From NCBI GenBank assembly GCA_009886095.1, contig VFJL01000046.1:1-63102 (forward strand): a DNA stretch of 63,102 nt, given 5' to 3'. The DNA is from Nitrosomonadales bacterium (GTDB taxonomy: Bacteria > Pseudomonadota > Gammaproteobacteria > Burkholderiales > Nitrosomonadaceae). The translations under genes were made by a program, and so were the position numbers. Below the pieces are notes generated by a model. That model had not been told where the DNA came from. It was given only the letters and a program-made list of their open reading frames with translations, and searched no databases. This document shows positions 16,153 to 29,121 of the stretch, in pieces (position 1 is the first letter of the stretch; every line of letters begins with the position of its first letter).

Positions 16153-18446
16153 AAATAATTTCCTTGAGTCTCTAGTTCGGTCTGGAGAGCTTGATAACCG
16201 GGGTCATATTTTTCATGGCTTGATCCGGATGTTTCAATTCCAGTGCATATAAGATCGGATGAAATGCCGAGTGCCCACGCAGCAGCTACTGCTGCTAGAA
16301 CGTTTTCAACTTGCGCAGTTGCGTGACCGCTATCGGCCAGAGGAATGTTAGTTAGCATAATCAGTGATTCTTCATCGAGACCGGTGGCGAGCATAATTTT
16401 TCCATCGCGAACGATTACGGCGCGCTTGCCTTGCGCGCGATGCTCGGTGATAGCCGGCAGTTCGGGGTCAAGGCTGAAGTAAATGACTTCACCGTTGCAC
16501 AGCTTGGACATTTCGACGAGTACTGCTTCTCGGGCGTTAAGCACCGCAGCACCTGTCGGCACCACCACGTCCACTACGTCTGCGACCGCAGCGGCTGTCG
16601 GTGTTACCACGTCTACCTGGGTGCGCAACACAGTAAAAACCTGCTCGGGGGTTTTAATATCGTAGCGACCATAGTGCCGGACTGGCTCAACATTGGTGAC
16701 AATGCCGACCTGGCAGCAATCGTAGGCCAGCCCCTCACTTAGGATGGCATCGCTACCATTCTCAAACACTGCGGCTTCAACCGTGCGATTTATCAGGATA
16801 CGGTTAGCTGCCTCCCATTTGGCGCAGTCACCTTTGTCAATCTGCCGGGAGTCAAGGTATAGGCCATCGCTGCATGCCAGTCCGGTATGCTTGCCGGAGA
16901 GAGTGAGTAATCGGGCGACAAGATGTGCTACGGTAGTTTTGCCATAGCTGCCAGTAATGCCCACGATTGGGATACGGCCGTCATCATGTTTCGGGAAAAG
17001 ATGGTCGACAATGGCTTTACCAACTGGGCGGGGGGTACCCACAGCAGGTTTGATGTGCATCAACAGGCTAGGGCCGGCGTTGACTTCAACGATGGCGCCA
17101 CCCCGTTCAGTGAGCGGGCGCGAGATGTCACCGGTAACAAGATCGATGCCAGCGATATCCAGACCAACAATACGGGCAGCTAATGAGGCGGCTGCGGCAA
17201 TGCTTGGGTGTACTTCATCGGTAACGTCAAAAGCGTGGTTGCCATTACGTTGGATCAGAACTTCGAGGTCGGCTGGGGGTATCGAGTCGCTGGTAAAGCC
17301 TTGATGGGCAATTTCCATGCGTGCTGCGCTATCCAGGCGGATCATGTTAAGCGGATAATCTTCGGTTGTCCCACGGCGCGAGTCGGAATTGATCTGATGT
17401 TCGATCAACTCGGTAATAGTTGATATCCCATCACCCGTAACCGATACCGAGTCACCTCGATTAGCGGCAATGAGTCGCCCGCCAACGATTAATAATCGGT
17501 GTTCGGTGCCCGGGATGTAGCGTTCGACCAGTACGCTGCTGCCTTCTTTCAGTGCTGCGTGATAAGCTGACTCGACTTCTTCGCGCTTGGTCAGTTCAAT
17601 AAAAACGCCGCGCCCATGATTGCCGTCACAGGGTTTGATAACAACTGGCAAACCAATGTCTTCAGCGGCTTCCCAGGCATCTTCAGCACTGTTGACGATA
17701 CGCCCTTCAGGAACAGGAATGCCGCAGGACCGGAGCAGTGTCTTGGTCAGATCTTTGTCACGCGAGATACTCTCGGCAATTGCCGAGGTACGACCGGTCT
17801 CGGCTGTCCAGATGTGCCGACTGCGGGCGCCGTAGCCGAGCTGCACAAGATTCCCTTTGGCAAGGAGACGGATGGCAGGAATATTGCGGGCGGCGGCGGC
17901 GGCAACAATACACGCAGTCGACGGACCTAACCAGAGCGTGTCGACCATGCCACGCAGGTGTTTGAGCGTACCCTCAACGTCATGGGGTTGTCGGCCTTCC
18001 ATTGCCGCCAGTACCAGTTCACGTGCTGCGAACAGGGCGCTGCGTGTAATTTCCGCATGCCAGGCGCTGACGGTTACTTTATAAACGCCACGTACCGAAG
18101 TTTCACGGGCTCTACCAAAGCCACCGCGCATACCGGCCAAGTTTTGCAGTTCAAGCGTAACATGTTCCAGGATATGGCATGGCCACGTACCTTCCTCGAC
18201 TCGGCGCAAGAAGCCGCCGCGCTCTTCGTAACTGCAGCGGTGCTCAATCAGTGAAGGTAGCCAGGAAGACAGGCGTTCATGAAAACCGGGGATAGTATTG
18301 GATGGGAAATCTTCGAGTTCCCCGATGTCGACAATTGCTTCAAGAACCGGATAGTAGGTCCAAATGTTGGGGCCATTCAGATGTCGGATCTCAAGAAATT
18401 TGATGTCTTTTCTATTGATATGGTTAGTATTGATGCTAGCTGGCAT
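16149..18446 (-). CDS. CphA' (truncated cyanophycin synthetase paralogue)
   Basis: 765 residues, upstream of and translationally coupled to cphA. It shares the N-terminal block (FLEIRHLNGPNIW), the ATP-grasp domain (VVIKPCDGNHGRGVFIEL, IVEVNAGPSLLMHI) and the start of the Mur-like domain, but the P-loop reads ITGSYGKTTVAHLV where the CphA one has GTNGKTTT. It stops after WALGISSDLICTGIE, where CphA continues about 120 residues through the Mur C-terminal domain. It also carries an in-frame 14-residue tandem duplication near residues 604-631. Adjacent cphA' genes are known in betaproteobacteria. Loss of one ligase activity and a supporting role beside CphA are inferences. The start is uncertain; no strong ribosome site precedes 18446. 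Confidence 0.88.
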   Translation of the reverse strand: MPASINTNHINRKDIKFLEIRHLNGPNIWTYYPVLEAIVDIGELEDFPSNTIPGFHERLSSWLPSLIEHRCSYEERGGFLRRVEEGTWPCHILEHVTLELQNLAGMRGGFGRARETSVRGVYKVTVSAWHAEITRSALFAARELVLAAMEGRQPHDVEGTLKHLRGMVDTLWLGPSTACIVAAAAARNIPAIRLLAKGNLVQLGYGARSRHIWTAETGRTSAIAESISRDKDLTKTLLRSCGIPVPEGRIVNSAEDAWEAAEDIGLPVVIKPCDGNHGRGVFIELTKREEVESAYHAALKEGSSVLVERYIPGTEHRLLIVGGRLIAANRGDSVSVTGDGISTITELIEHQINSDSRRGTTEDYPLNMIRLDSAARMEIAHQGFTSDSIPPADLEVLIQRNGNHAFDVTDEVHPSIAAAASLAARIVGLDIAGIDLVTGDISRPLTERGGAIVEVNAGPSLLMHIKPAVGTPRPVGKAIVDHLFPKHDDGRIPIVGITGSYGKTTVAHLVARLLTLSGKHTGLACSDGLYLDSRQIDKGDCAKWEAANRILINRTVEAAVFENGSDAILSEGLAYDCCQVGIVTNVEPVRHYGRYDIKTPEQVFTVLRTQVDVVTPTAAAVADVVDVVVPTGAAVLNAREAVLVEMSKLCNGEVIYFSLDPELPAITEHRAQGKRAVIVRDGKIMLATGLDEESLIMLTNIPLADSGHATAQVENVLAAVAAAWALGISSDLICTGIETSGSSHEKYDPGYQALQTELETQGNYL
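16552..16635 (-). repeat. 42-bp in-frame tandem duplication in cphA'
   Basis: Two units, 16552-16593 and 16594-16635, begin CCTGTCGGCACCACCACGTC and GCTGTCGGTGTTACCACGTC on the plus strand. They encode VDVVTPTAAAVADV and VDVVVPTGAAVLNA. CphA has only one counterpart (DTGVAVLNA), so the copy is an insertion in this lineage of cphA'. The units have diverged at several bases. Confidence 0.8.
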
Positions 18447-18504
18447 GAAATGAAACCGTGTAGAGTGGCTTGAAGCTAGACTAACGCGGTTCGTATGAAT
18501 TGGT

Positions 18505-18663
18505 TTACAGCCGCGTCAAATAATTATGTGGAAGGGTGCTTGATCTGAATACCCTGCAATTGGCGCAGAACTCATCCAGGATCGGCTTTTTGTTTTTCTT
18601 GCGGGCTTTGCGATAACGTTTGCGAATGCTTTCCAGATATTCACGCCGGGCACTTTTTACCAT
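18505..18663 (-). pseudogene. Transposase N-terminal fragment
   Basis: From the start codon at 18663 the frame reads MVKSARREYLESIRKRYRKA, then KKNKKPILDEFCANC, and then unrelated residues to a stop. The basic helix ending in ILDEFCA-CG is the start of a widespread family of integrase-domain transposases, whose next block (usually GYHRKYAIRLL) is missing. Only about 35 of several hundred residues remain, so this is an insertion-sequence relic between cphA' and tadA. Confidence 0.6.
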
Positions 18664-18881
18664 ATCACGGTCTCCTTTTCGGTAGCCTGTAATATGGCGC
18701 AATTCGGTGAGGATATTCGTGTTTCATAATCATTCTCCTCATGCTAAAGTGTAAAAAGTCCCTTGTGGGGTGAGGAGGAATTATGGCTTTGAATCAAATT
18801 GATGGGGAGCATTTCTCCGCGATAGCGGCTTCGTCTAACAAGCTGCTCATGCCGTTGAATTTTTACGTTAGCCGCGCCTAA

Positions 18882-19405
<524 letters not shown>

Positions 19406-19406
<1 letters not shown>

Positions 19407-19891
19407 TGAGAATTGTAATTAATATTACATCTCAGGCGCTTGATCTATTTGATCATAAGGGAAATAGAGTTAGGCATTATCATGTTTCCACCGCTAAAAA
19501 TGGGGCAGGGCAGCAGAACGGTAGTTTTTGCACTCCACTAGGCAAACATAGTATTCGTGCCAAAATTGGTGCGGGCCGACCGGTCAACACGGTATTCGTC
19601 AGACGCCGCCCCACGGGTGAAATTTACACATCTGGACTGGGTGCACACTATCCGGGGCGCGACTGGATACTGACGCGGATACTGTGGCTTTCCGGTTGCG
19701 AGCGTGGCTTCAATCGTATGGGGTTAGTGGATACCATGCGCCGCTATATCTATATTCATGGTAGCCCGGATAGTGCGGAAATGGGTAAACCCGGTTCGAT
19801 CGGTTGTATCCGCATGCACAACCGCGATTTACTGGAATTGTTCGATCTCGTAGAGGTTGGGACAGAAATCGATATATTGGATCAACCTTAA
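19406..19891 (+). CDS. L,D-transpeptidase (YkuD domain)
   Basis: 161 residues, essentially a lone YkuD catalytic domain. IYIHGSPDS and SIGCIRMHNRDLLELFD form the conserved HG...S-x-GC-x-R-M active site with the catalytic cysteine. These enzymes form 3-3 peptidoglycan crosslinks or attach lipoproteins to peptidoglycan. No signal peptide or LysM domain is visible (the start MRIVINITSQALDLFD goes straight into the domain), which fits the cytoplasm-facing short members often found after tadA; export is therefore unclear. Translation is coupled to tadA. Confidence 0.85.
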
Positions 19892-19988
19892 ATAGCCGCC
19901 TAATTGACCGGGATGTTTAAGAAAGCCGGTTTTTCGTTCAGACAACGGCAAGCTTAATCGGCAGAGACTAATTCTTCCCGGGAGATAA

Positions 19989-21728
<1,740 letters not shown>

Positions 21729-21769
21729 ATGCCTTTCACATAGAATTCCACGGCTTGTAAATTATTTAA

Positions 21770-23074
<1,305 letters not shown>

Positions 23075-23098
23075 AATTCATGGGATCAGACAGAGGAG

Positions 23099-23131
23099 AT
23101 GTGGCAAGAGGTTTATTGAGCACCGCCACAT
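23099..23131 (+). repeat. Hairpin in the eno-ftsB gap
   Basis: ATGTGGC (23099-23105) pairs with GCCACAT (23125-23131) around 19 bases. It has no strong T-run, so it may be a partial terminator or an RNA-stability element within the transcript. Confidence 0.45.
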
Positions 23132-23195
23132 TATAACGTTACGTGGTAGGCGATCCGCAAGCAGATGCAGATTGTGGATTCATAGAGACGTTTAA

Positions 23196-23516
23196 ATGAA
23201 GCTGCTGACGCTTGTACTCATTGCCATGATTGCACTGTTGCAATACCCTCTATGGCTAGGCAAGGGTAGTTGGCTCAAAGTGTGGGAAGTCAATCAACAA
23301 GTCATAACGCAGCACGAAACCAACCAGCAACTAAAAATCCGCAATGCCGTACTGGATGCAGAAGTGAAAGACCTAAAACAGGGTCACGATGCCATCGAAG
23401 AACGTGCGCGCAGCGAGCTGGGTATGATTAAGCAGGATGAAATTTTTTTCCAGGTACTGGAAAGTAGTGAAAATAATACTAGCCAACCGGACAGGAGCAG
23501 GACGGGAGCCCCCTGA
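23196..23516 (+). CDS. ftsB: Cell division protein FtsB
   Basis: 106 residues with one N-terminal membrane helix ([20 protein letters not shown]), the conserved W near residue 25, then a coiled coil ([20 protein letters not shown] onward) and the C-terminal [20 protein letters not shown] typical of FtsB. It bridges FtsL and FtsQ at the septum. Position after eno is conserved in proteobacteria, although a separate hairpin and an 121-bp gap suggest some independent expression. Confidence 0.93.
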   Translation: MKLLTLVLIAMIALLQYPLWLGKGSWLKVWEVNQQVITQHETNQQLKIRNAVLDAEVKDLKQGHDAIEERARSELGMIKQDEIFFQVLESSENNTSQPDRSRTGAP

Positions 23517-23586
23517 AATAGCCAGAAGATAAAGAAGGGGAGCGGAATAAGGAAGTCCTTGATACTGCAGGGTTTTTCATGGAATA

Positions 23587-24123
23587 TTACGTAACCGCCA
23601 CCAGCTTAACCTGCACCGACTCATTTTTATCAGCCAGCCAGATCTGTCCTTCCTGGATAGTGCAATTCAACTGCATGTTGCGCTGAGCCTGTCTGGCGAT
23701 GGCCTGACTAGTTTGCGGCGACAGATTAATTACACTCAGATTTTTAATCCGCTCCAGTTTGCTGCGACATTGATCCCACCACCTGTCAGCGATACGACCG
23801 CCGTAGCTATAGATGAATACCTGCCTGGCGCGGCCACAGGCTCTACGAATCAGTTTTTCATCGGGTAGGCCAACATCTATCCAGAGTTCGATAGCGCCGG
23901 TTAAATCTTTCTGCCAGAGATCGGGTTCGTCATCGGTACTCAACCCATTACCAAATGCTAGCGCTTCATGCGCATGTAGTGCGAAAGCCAGCAATCGCAC
24001 CATCATGCGCTCATCGGTTTCCGAAGGGTGGCGGGCGAGAGTTAGCGCATGATTCTGATAGTAGTTACGGTCTATATCAGCTATTTTCAGCTCAGCTTTG
24101 AAAATGGTTGCTTTAAGTGCCAT
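23587..24123 (-). CDS. yaeQ: YaeQ family protein
   Basis: 178 residues. MALKATIFKAELKIADIDRN, the block TLARHPSETDERMMVRLLAF, then WIDVGLPDEKLIRRACGRAR are the conserved YaeQ signatures. The fold resembles PD-(D/E)XK nucleases, with candidate acidic residues at LWIDVG, but no activity is established; E. coli YaeQ was once linked to RfaH suppression. Full length. It is convergent with ftsB. Confidence 0.92.
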   Translation of the reverse strand: MALKATIFKAELKIADIDRNYYQNHALTLARHPSETDERMMVRLLAFALHAHEALAFGNGLSTDDEPDLWQKDLTGAIELWIDVGLPDEKLIRRACGRARQVFIYSYGGRIADRWWDQCRSKLERIKNLSVINLSPQTSQAIARQAQRNMQLNCTIQEGQIWLADKNESVQVKLVAVT

Positions 24124-24202
24124 ATAACTGTCTGTGGATGATGTAAGGGTATTTCAAACAAAATAAGGTCAGAATCAAAAGATTCAGAGGCGGCATATGG
24201 AT

Positions 24203-24260
24203 GATATGCAAGGAGGCATTTTTTATGGGTAGTAAAGTGTTGTGACTGAGTCTGGATTTT
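24203..24260 (+). repeat. 58-bp element, copy 1
   Basis: GATATGCAAGGAGGCATTTT to GTCTGGATTTT aligns without gaps to 49257-49314 at 43 of 58 positions, and 14 of the 15 differences are transitions. Both copies begin a short open stretch (DMQG-IF) that soon meets a stop, so neither is a gene. It lies upstream of yaeQ, between yaeQ and the small secreted protein. Confidence 0.6.
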
Positions 24261-24290
24261 CAGAGGTGATCACAATCAAGGATCATGTGC

Positions 24291-24653
24291 CTAGAGTCTT
24301 GGTTGGGTAGGTGAGCATTGGCCAGTAAAAGTAACTACTCCACCTCTTCTGCCTTCAGATATATCGGTCACAATTCCAGATGACCTGTCAATGCTGGTTT
24401 GAGTAAAAGTAACAACAGTGCCAGCTTTCACTTTTTCTGCGTCACAAATGATCATCGAATCTGACCATTGACAAGGTATAAAGCCATGTAGTTTTCCGTC
24501 AATAAAGGAAAAAGTCTGGGTCATTGATTCTTTATCCGTATTTCCACCTGTTCCCGTATATACACTATCGCCAACACAAATCAGACTAAGATCTTGCTGC
24601 CCATAGCAAATCATGGGCATACAAGTAATTAATGCGACGATTAGTTTTTTCAC
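24291..24653 (-). CDS. Small secreted protein of unknown function
   Basis: 120 residues with signal peptide MKKLIVALITCMPMICYG and predicted cleavage after YGQ. The mature part is beta-rich with five cysteines, including SLICVGD, PCQWSD, IICDAE and GQCSPTQ, so disulfides are likely in the periplasm. No family is recognised. It stands alone between yaeQ and rne on the same strand. Confidence 0.6.
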   Translation of the reverse strand: MKKLIVALITCMPMICYGQQDLSLICVGDSVYTGTGGNTDKESMTQTFSFIDGKLHGFIPCQWSDSMIICDAEKVKAGTVVTFTQTSIDRSSGIVTDISEGRRGGVVTFTGQCSPTQPRL

Positions 24654-24726
24654 AGGCTATTTTAGAGAGAAAATAAGATTAGGGAGCCTAATTTTATCGC
24701 TTTCAGGCGGCTCATGAAGGGTCATC

Positions 24727-24773
24727 AGCACCTTTGAGGTGCTCAAGTAATAAACCTCCGGCTTTGCCGGGGG
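24727..24773 (-). terminator. Two-hairpin cluster after rne, probable terminator
   Basis: AGCACCT-TTG-AGGTGCT (24727-24743) and CCTCCGGC-TTT-GCCGGGGG (24755-24773, one G-U). On the minus strand the second hairpin follows the rne stop and is followed by TTTATTACTT, a rho-independent terminator layout. The pair resembles the hairpin cluster at 6556-6630. Confidence 0.65.
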
Positions 24774-24815
24774 TGACTTAATTGCCTCTATCTCTTATTT
24801 CAGCTGTAGCCGAGA

Positions 24816-27512
24816 TTATTTGTGTGTTTCAATTTGCACCAATGGATCAAGCTCCACTTCCGGCGGAGGTATAGATCTTTCCCGTCGCTGTTTTGGCTGT
24901 GCTGGCTCTTCCGCTGCGATAACTTCAATCTGTTTTATTTTTTTCGGAATAGTCTCTATCATGACTAATCCGCTCATAGCCAAATTCAGTGGTTCTGGCG
25001 TAGACGGCAGTTGCTGAGGCACATTAGGCACGGGTACATGCGTCACTACTGGTGATGCCGCCGAGACACTATCTTCCATGATGCCAATCCTGGATTGGCT
25101 GGGTGCTGATATATCCGTGATGGAAGCGGGTATCGCATCAGCCGATATCGCTACCTGGACGGGAGCAAATGTCGTTTCTACCTTAACCGCTGCTAGCGTT
25201 GTGTCTGGCACTATTGCTGGCATGGTTACAATCGGAGGTGCAACGAGAGGGGTGGTTTTTGTCCTTTCAGGTGTCTCGACTACATGCGGGACGGAGACAG
25301 CGGAGTCGAAATCTGATGGTTCATGTATTGGTATGGGGGCGACCCCAGAGATGCTGTCTGCATGGTGTACTGTCTGGGTAGCGGTCTGCTCGGGCGGATT
25401 GCTCTGAATACCTGTTTGCTGGCTTCCGTGCTCACCGCGTCCTTGGCGGTCACCTCGTTCACGCTGCCTGCCACCGCGACGACGGCGGGAACGTCCACTG
25501 TCTTCATCTTGCTGGGGTTGATTTTCTTCCGATAGTTGCCCTTCTGCCGCCAGCGGTTTGGCTTCCGTCCGGATGTGCCCTTCCCGTGGAGGGCGCGAAG
25601 GTTTTTTCTGGATGAGTCGTTCACCCTTGGGTTCTTGTTCGCCGCGTGGAGGACGTTGGGCAGTAGTCGCACGTCCTTGTATCAGGGCGCCGCCAACCTC
25701 GTTGCCAGACTCGCCACGCTTGACATCTCGCCCCTCGCGACCATGGCGTCCACGTGGATGTTCCTGTCGCTGCGGTTTGGTTTTAACTTGTTTCGGCTCC
25801 TCTTTCTTCTCTTCGCCACTCGTTTGCTTGAGCCAGCCGAAGAGTTTACTTAGAAGTGATGGCTCCTTGAGCTGGAATTGCGGTTTTTCCTCGCGTATTG
25901 GGGCAGGTTGTGACGGGGTGATGCCCTTCACAGCCGCTTGTGGTCGGGCTGGTTTAGTTTCCTGTGCAGCTGACGGTAGGGTAATTTCTTCTACTGGCCT
26001 TTCTACCATCTGATAGCTGGTTTGTACCTCACCAAGCTTGATGTCATCATGTCGCAAACGGGCTATATTATAGTTAGGTGTTTCCAAGTGAACATTTGGA
26101 ATTAATATTACGTTCATCTTCAGACGTGCTTCGATAGCATGAATTTCCGCACGCTTTTCATTCAATAGATAAGTGGCGACGTCCACCGGCACCTGAACGT
26201 GCAGTGCGGCGGTGTTTTCTTTCATTGCCTCTTCCTGGATAATTCTGAGGATATGCAGGGCAGAGGAATCAGTGCCGCGAATATGGCCAGTGCCGTGGCA
26301 ACGAGGACAGGAAATATAACTACTCTCACCTAGGGAAGGGCGTAGACGTTGACGTGACAATTCCAGTAAGCCAAAACGAGATATTTTTCCTACCTGTACC
26401 CGTGCGCGATCATAATGCAATGCGTCATGCAGACGATTCTCCACTTCACGTTGATTACGGGCGACTTCCATATCGATGAAGTCAATTACTACCAATCCGC
26501 CCAAGTCGCGCAGGCGCAATTGTCGCGCGATTTCATCAGCAGCTTCCAGATTGGTGTTAAGTGCAGTTTGCTCGATATCGGAACCACGGGTAGCGCGTGC
26601 AGAGTTGACGTCAACCGACACCAATGCCTCAGTGTGATCAATGACGATGGCGCCACCAGAGGGTAGGGTCACTTGTCGTGAATAAGCAGTCTCAATCTGG
26701 TGCTCAATCTGGAAACGTGAGAATAATGGGACATCATCACGATAGAGTTTGACGCGATTGACGTTGGCAGGCATGACGTGACTCATGAACTGGCAAGCTT
26801 GTTCGTAAATGCTTTCAGTATCAATCAGGATTTCGCCGATCTCCTGATGGAAGTAGTCACGGATGGCGCGTATTACCAAACTGCTTTCCTGATAGATCAG
26901 GAAAGCACCATTTTGACTCTGGGAGGCGTCTTCAATGGCGCGCCACAATTGCAACAAATAGTTGAGATCCCACTGCAACTCTTCCTCACTGCGGCCTATG
27001 CCGGCAGTGCGAGCGATAATACTCATGCCAGGGGGGACATTTAGCTGCGACATCACATCGCGTAATTCGGCGCGATCTTCGCCCTCGATGCGGCGTGACA
27101 CGCCCCCACCGCGCGGATTGTTAGGCATCAGAACCAGATAGCGTCCGGCTAGTGAAATGAAGGTAGTGAGTGCAGCACCCTTGGTGCCACGCTCGTCCTT
27201 ATCCACTTGGACAATAAGTTCCTGGCCTTCGCGCAGAGCATCCTGAATACGGACTCGGGCAGGGTCGGAATTTTCCTTGAAATAAACACGGGAGATTTCT
27301 TTGAATGGCAGGAAACCATGACGTTCGCCACCATACTCGACAAAGGCGGCTTCGAGGCTAGGCTCGAGACGGGTAATGACTGCCTTGTAGATGTTGCTTT
27401 TTCGTTGTTCTTTGCCAGCGGATTCAATGTCAAGATCGATCAGTTTTTGACCGTCGACAATGGCGACACGGAGTTCTTCCGGCTGTGTCGCATTAAATAG
27501 CATGCGTTTCAT
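24816..27512 (-). CDS. rne: Ribonuclease E
   Basis: 898 residues. This endoribonuclease cuts AU-rich single-stranded RNA, matures rRNA and tRNA, and scaffolds the degradosome at the inner membrane. The start [20 protein letters not shown] is the family signature; an S1 domain follows (about residues 35-125); the DNase I-like catalytic region contains [20 protein letters not shown] and [11 protein letters not shown], the two Asp being Mg ligands; the zinc-link is [10 protein letters not shown] near 405. From about residue 500 the chain is disordered, Pro-, Glu- and Arg-rich ([20 protein letters not shown]), as expected for RNA and protein binding. Long leader upstream suggests autoregulation. 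Confidence 0.97.
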   Translation of the reverse strand: MKRMLFNATQPEELRVAIVDGQKLIDLDIESAGKEQRKSNIYKAVITRLEPSLEAAFVEYGGERHGFLPFKEISRVYFKENSDPARVRIQDALREGQELIVQVDKDERGTKGAALTTFISLAGRYLVLMPNNPRGGGVSRRIEGEDRAELRDVMSQLNVPPGMSIIARTAGIGRSEEELQWDLNYLLQLWRAIEDASQSQNGAFLIYQESSLVIRAIRDYFHQEIGEILIDTESIYEQACQFMSHVMPANVNRVKLYRDDVPLFSRFQIEHQIETAYSRQVTLPSGGAIVIDHTEALVSVDVNSARATRGSDIEQTALNTNLEAADEIARQLRLRDLGGLVVIDFIDMEVARNQREVENRLHDALHYDRARVQVGKISRFGLLELSRQRLRPSLGESSYISCPRCHGTGHIRGTDSSALHILRIIQEEAMKENTAALHVQVPVDVATYLLNEKRAEIHAIEARLKMNVILIPNVHLETPNYNIARLRHDDIKLGEVQTSYQMVERPVEEITLPSAAQETKPARPQAAVKGITPSQPAPIREEKPQFQLKEPSLLSKLFGWLKQTSGEEKKEEPKQVKTKPQRQEHPRGRHGREGRDVKRGESGNEVGGALIQGRATTAQRPPRGEQEPKGERLIQKKPSRPPREGHIRTEAKPLAAEGQLSEENQPQQDEDSGRSRRRRGGRQRERGDRQGRGEHGSQQTGIQSNPPEQTATQTVHHADSISGVAPIPIHEPSDFDSAVSVPHVVETPERTKTTPLVAPPIVTMPAIVPDTTLAAVKVETTFAPVQVAISADAIPASITDISAPSQSRIGIMEDSVSAASPVVTHVPVPNVPQQLPSTPEPLNLAMSGLVMIETIPKKIKQIEVIAAEEPAQPKQRRERSIPPPEVELDPLVQIETHK

Positions 27513-27934
27513 TTTATGCCTCCCGCGCTCTGGTCACGGGCGGACAACCCACGCATGTGCAGGACAGTATCCGGCACATGAATATAAGAATTTATTAGTC
27601 AGGCAACTTGGCCATAGTGTCGGGCTGCTTGTTAATGATGACTATTCTCTGGTTTGTCACTAGGGCCCTGCTTCTTTGGCAAGCAGAACCGGAAATTAAG
27701 TTTCAGCTCAGTTTCAACCTGGTTCCGACTATGGTTTTCTCGGGAAACTGGTTCTATGAAACTGAAGGCTGAAATCTACGTGTACTTTGAGCGCACAAAT
27801 CAATTATTATCGCTACTTTTATTGGTGAGCGACGTTAACCTGGTTTCGGAGTCGGCCTTTTTTCATGAGTAGAATAAAATTCCATCAACAGCGCCATTGC
27901 GCACACTGGATAGAAGATAGAATGGAACTCCGAA
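27513..27934. promoter_or_regulatory. Divergent rne/rluC control region with structured rne leader
   Basis: 422 bp without a gene between divergent rne and rluC. At 27701-27774 the arms TTTCAGC-t-CAGTTTCA and TGAAACTG-aag-GCTGAAA pair over 15 bases, and the 40-base interior holds further complementarity (CCTGGTTCCG against CGGGAAACTGG). If rne transcription starts beyond 27774 this hairpin lies in its leader. RNase E autoregulates through leader hairpins in E. coli; the same here is inference. No consensus promoter was pinned down. Confidence 0.5.
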
Positions 27935-28942
27935 TTGGCAAGTATAGGTAAAATTAAGGATTTAGGCAAAGACTTTCCTTTGAATGCTGTGATCAAGGAG
28001 ATTGTTGGCGAGGATAGCGACGGCCAGCGTATCGATAATTTTTTGATCAAGCGTCTCAAAGGCGTACCCAAAAGCCACATTTACCAGCTTTTGCGTAGTG
28101 GTCAGGTACGGGTCAACGGTAAACGTATCAATGTAGATCATCATCTCCAACAAGGCGATACCGTACGTATTCCGCCAGTGAGAATGACACCAAGTAATAC
28201 GCCGGACAGTAAAAAGATAACCAAATCCCAATTTATTTCGTTCAGCGTGGTGTTTCAGGATGAATCGCTTCTGGTGATTAACAAACCTGCCGGAGTGGCG
28301 GTACATGGTGGTAGTGGTGTGAGCTTTGGTGTCATCGAACAATTGCGTGCTCAGCACCCCGACTGGAAATTCCTGGAACTGGTTCACCGTCTCGATAGGG
28401 ACACTTCCGGCGTTCTGCTGCTTGCCAAGAAACGCGCAGCACTGGTTGCACTGCATCGGCAAATTCGTGAAGGATTAATGGAAAAGCGCTATCTAGTACT
28501 GGTAAAAGGCAATTGGCGCAATCCAAAACAAAGCGTGAAACTACCGCTCAGCAAGTATGTGACTGCGACGGGAGAGCGGCGTGTAGCCGTAACCTCAGGC
28601 GAGAGAGAGGGGATGGTCGCCCATACAGTATTCACCCTGCAGAAATCCTGGCAGGATTTCTGCCTGCTGGAAGCGGAATTAAAAACCGGACGTACCCATC
28701 AAATTCGTGTGCATCTTGCCCATCTTGGTTTCCCCATTGCTGGTGATGACAAATATGGGGATTTTTCACTCAACAAGAAGTTGGCCAAACGCGACCGGAA
28801 ATCAGGCTTGGGACGCATGTTTCTGCATGCCCGTACGGCCGTGGCGACACATCCTGTAAGTGGTGAACGCTTGTGCCTGGAGGCGCCGCTAGCAATGGAT
28901 TTACAAAATTTTTTGGACACGCTGGATGCGGAAAATGGCTAA
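27935..28942 (+). CDS. rluC: 23S rRNA pseudouridine synthase RluC
   Basis: 335 residues. An S4 RNA-binding domain (RIDNFLIKRLKGVPKSHIYQ, about residues 30-85) precedes the RluA-type catalytic domain with ELVHRLDRDTSGVLLLAKK, whose Asp is the catalytic nucleophile, and TGRTHQIRVHLAHLGFPIAG. RluC modifies U955, U2504 and U2580 in E. coli. The TTG at 27935 is the only start giving a full domain, and GTG near 27989 is an alternative. Divergent rne-rluC order is conserved in many proteobacteria. Confidence 0.93.
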   Translation: MASIGKIKDLGKDFPLNAVIKEIVGEDSDGQRIDNFLIKRLKGVPKSHIYQLLRSGQVRVNGKRINVDHHLQQGDTVRIPPVRMTPSNTPDSKKITKSQFISFSVVFQDESLLVINKPAGVAVHGGSGVSFGVIEQLRAQHPDWKFLELVHRLDRDTSGVLLLAKKRAALVALHRQIREGLMEKRYLVLVKGNWRNPKQSVKLPLSKYVTATGERRVAVTSGEREGMVAHTVFTLQKSWQDFCLLEAELKTGRTHQIRVHLAHLGFPIAGDDKYGDFSLNKKLAKRDRKSGLGRMFLHARTAVATHPVSGERLCLEAPLAMDLQNFLDTLDAENG

Positions 28943-29121
28943 TAATACGAATCAGGTTGCATAGTCACGCTCTGTAGTGTCACTTTTAGAAGTCCAGATT
29001 TCAGCACAATATTTCATGGCCAAAGAAAAATATTCCTTATATATCAACCATATGCAGCGCCTGAATTTTTATTTCAGACTTGTTTTGTTTCGAACTTCGA
29101 ATTGCTAGAGATACCTTGTAA

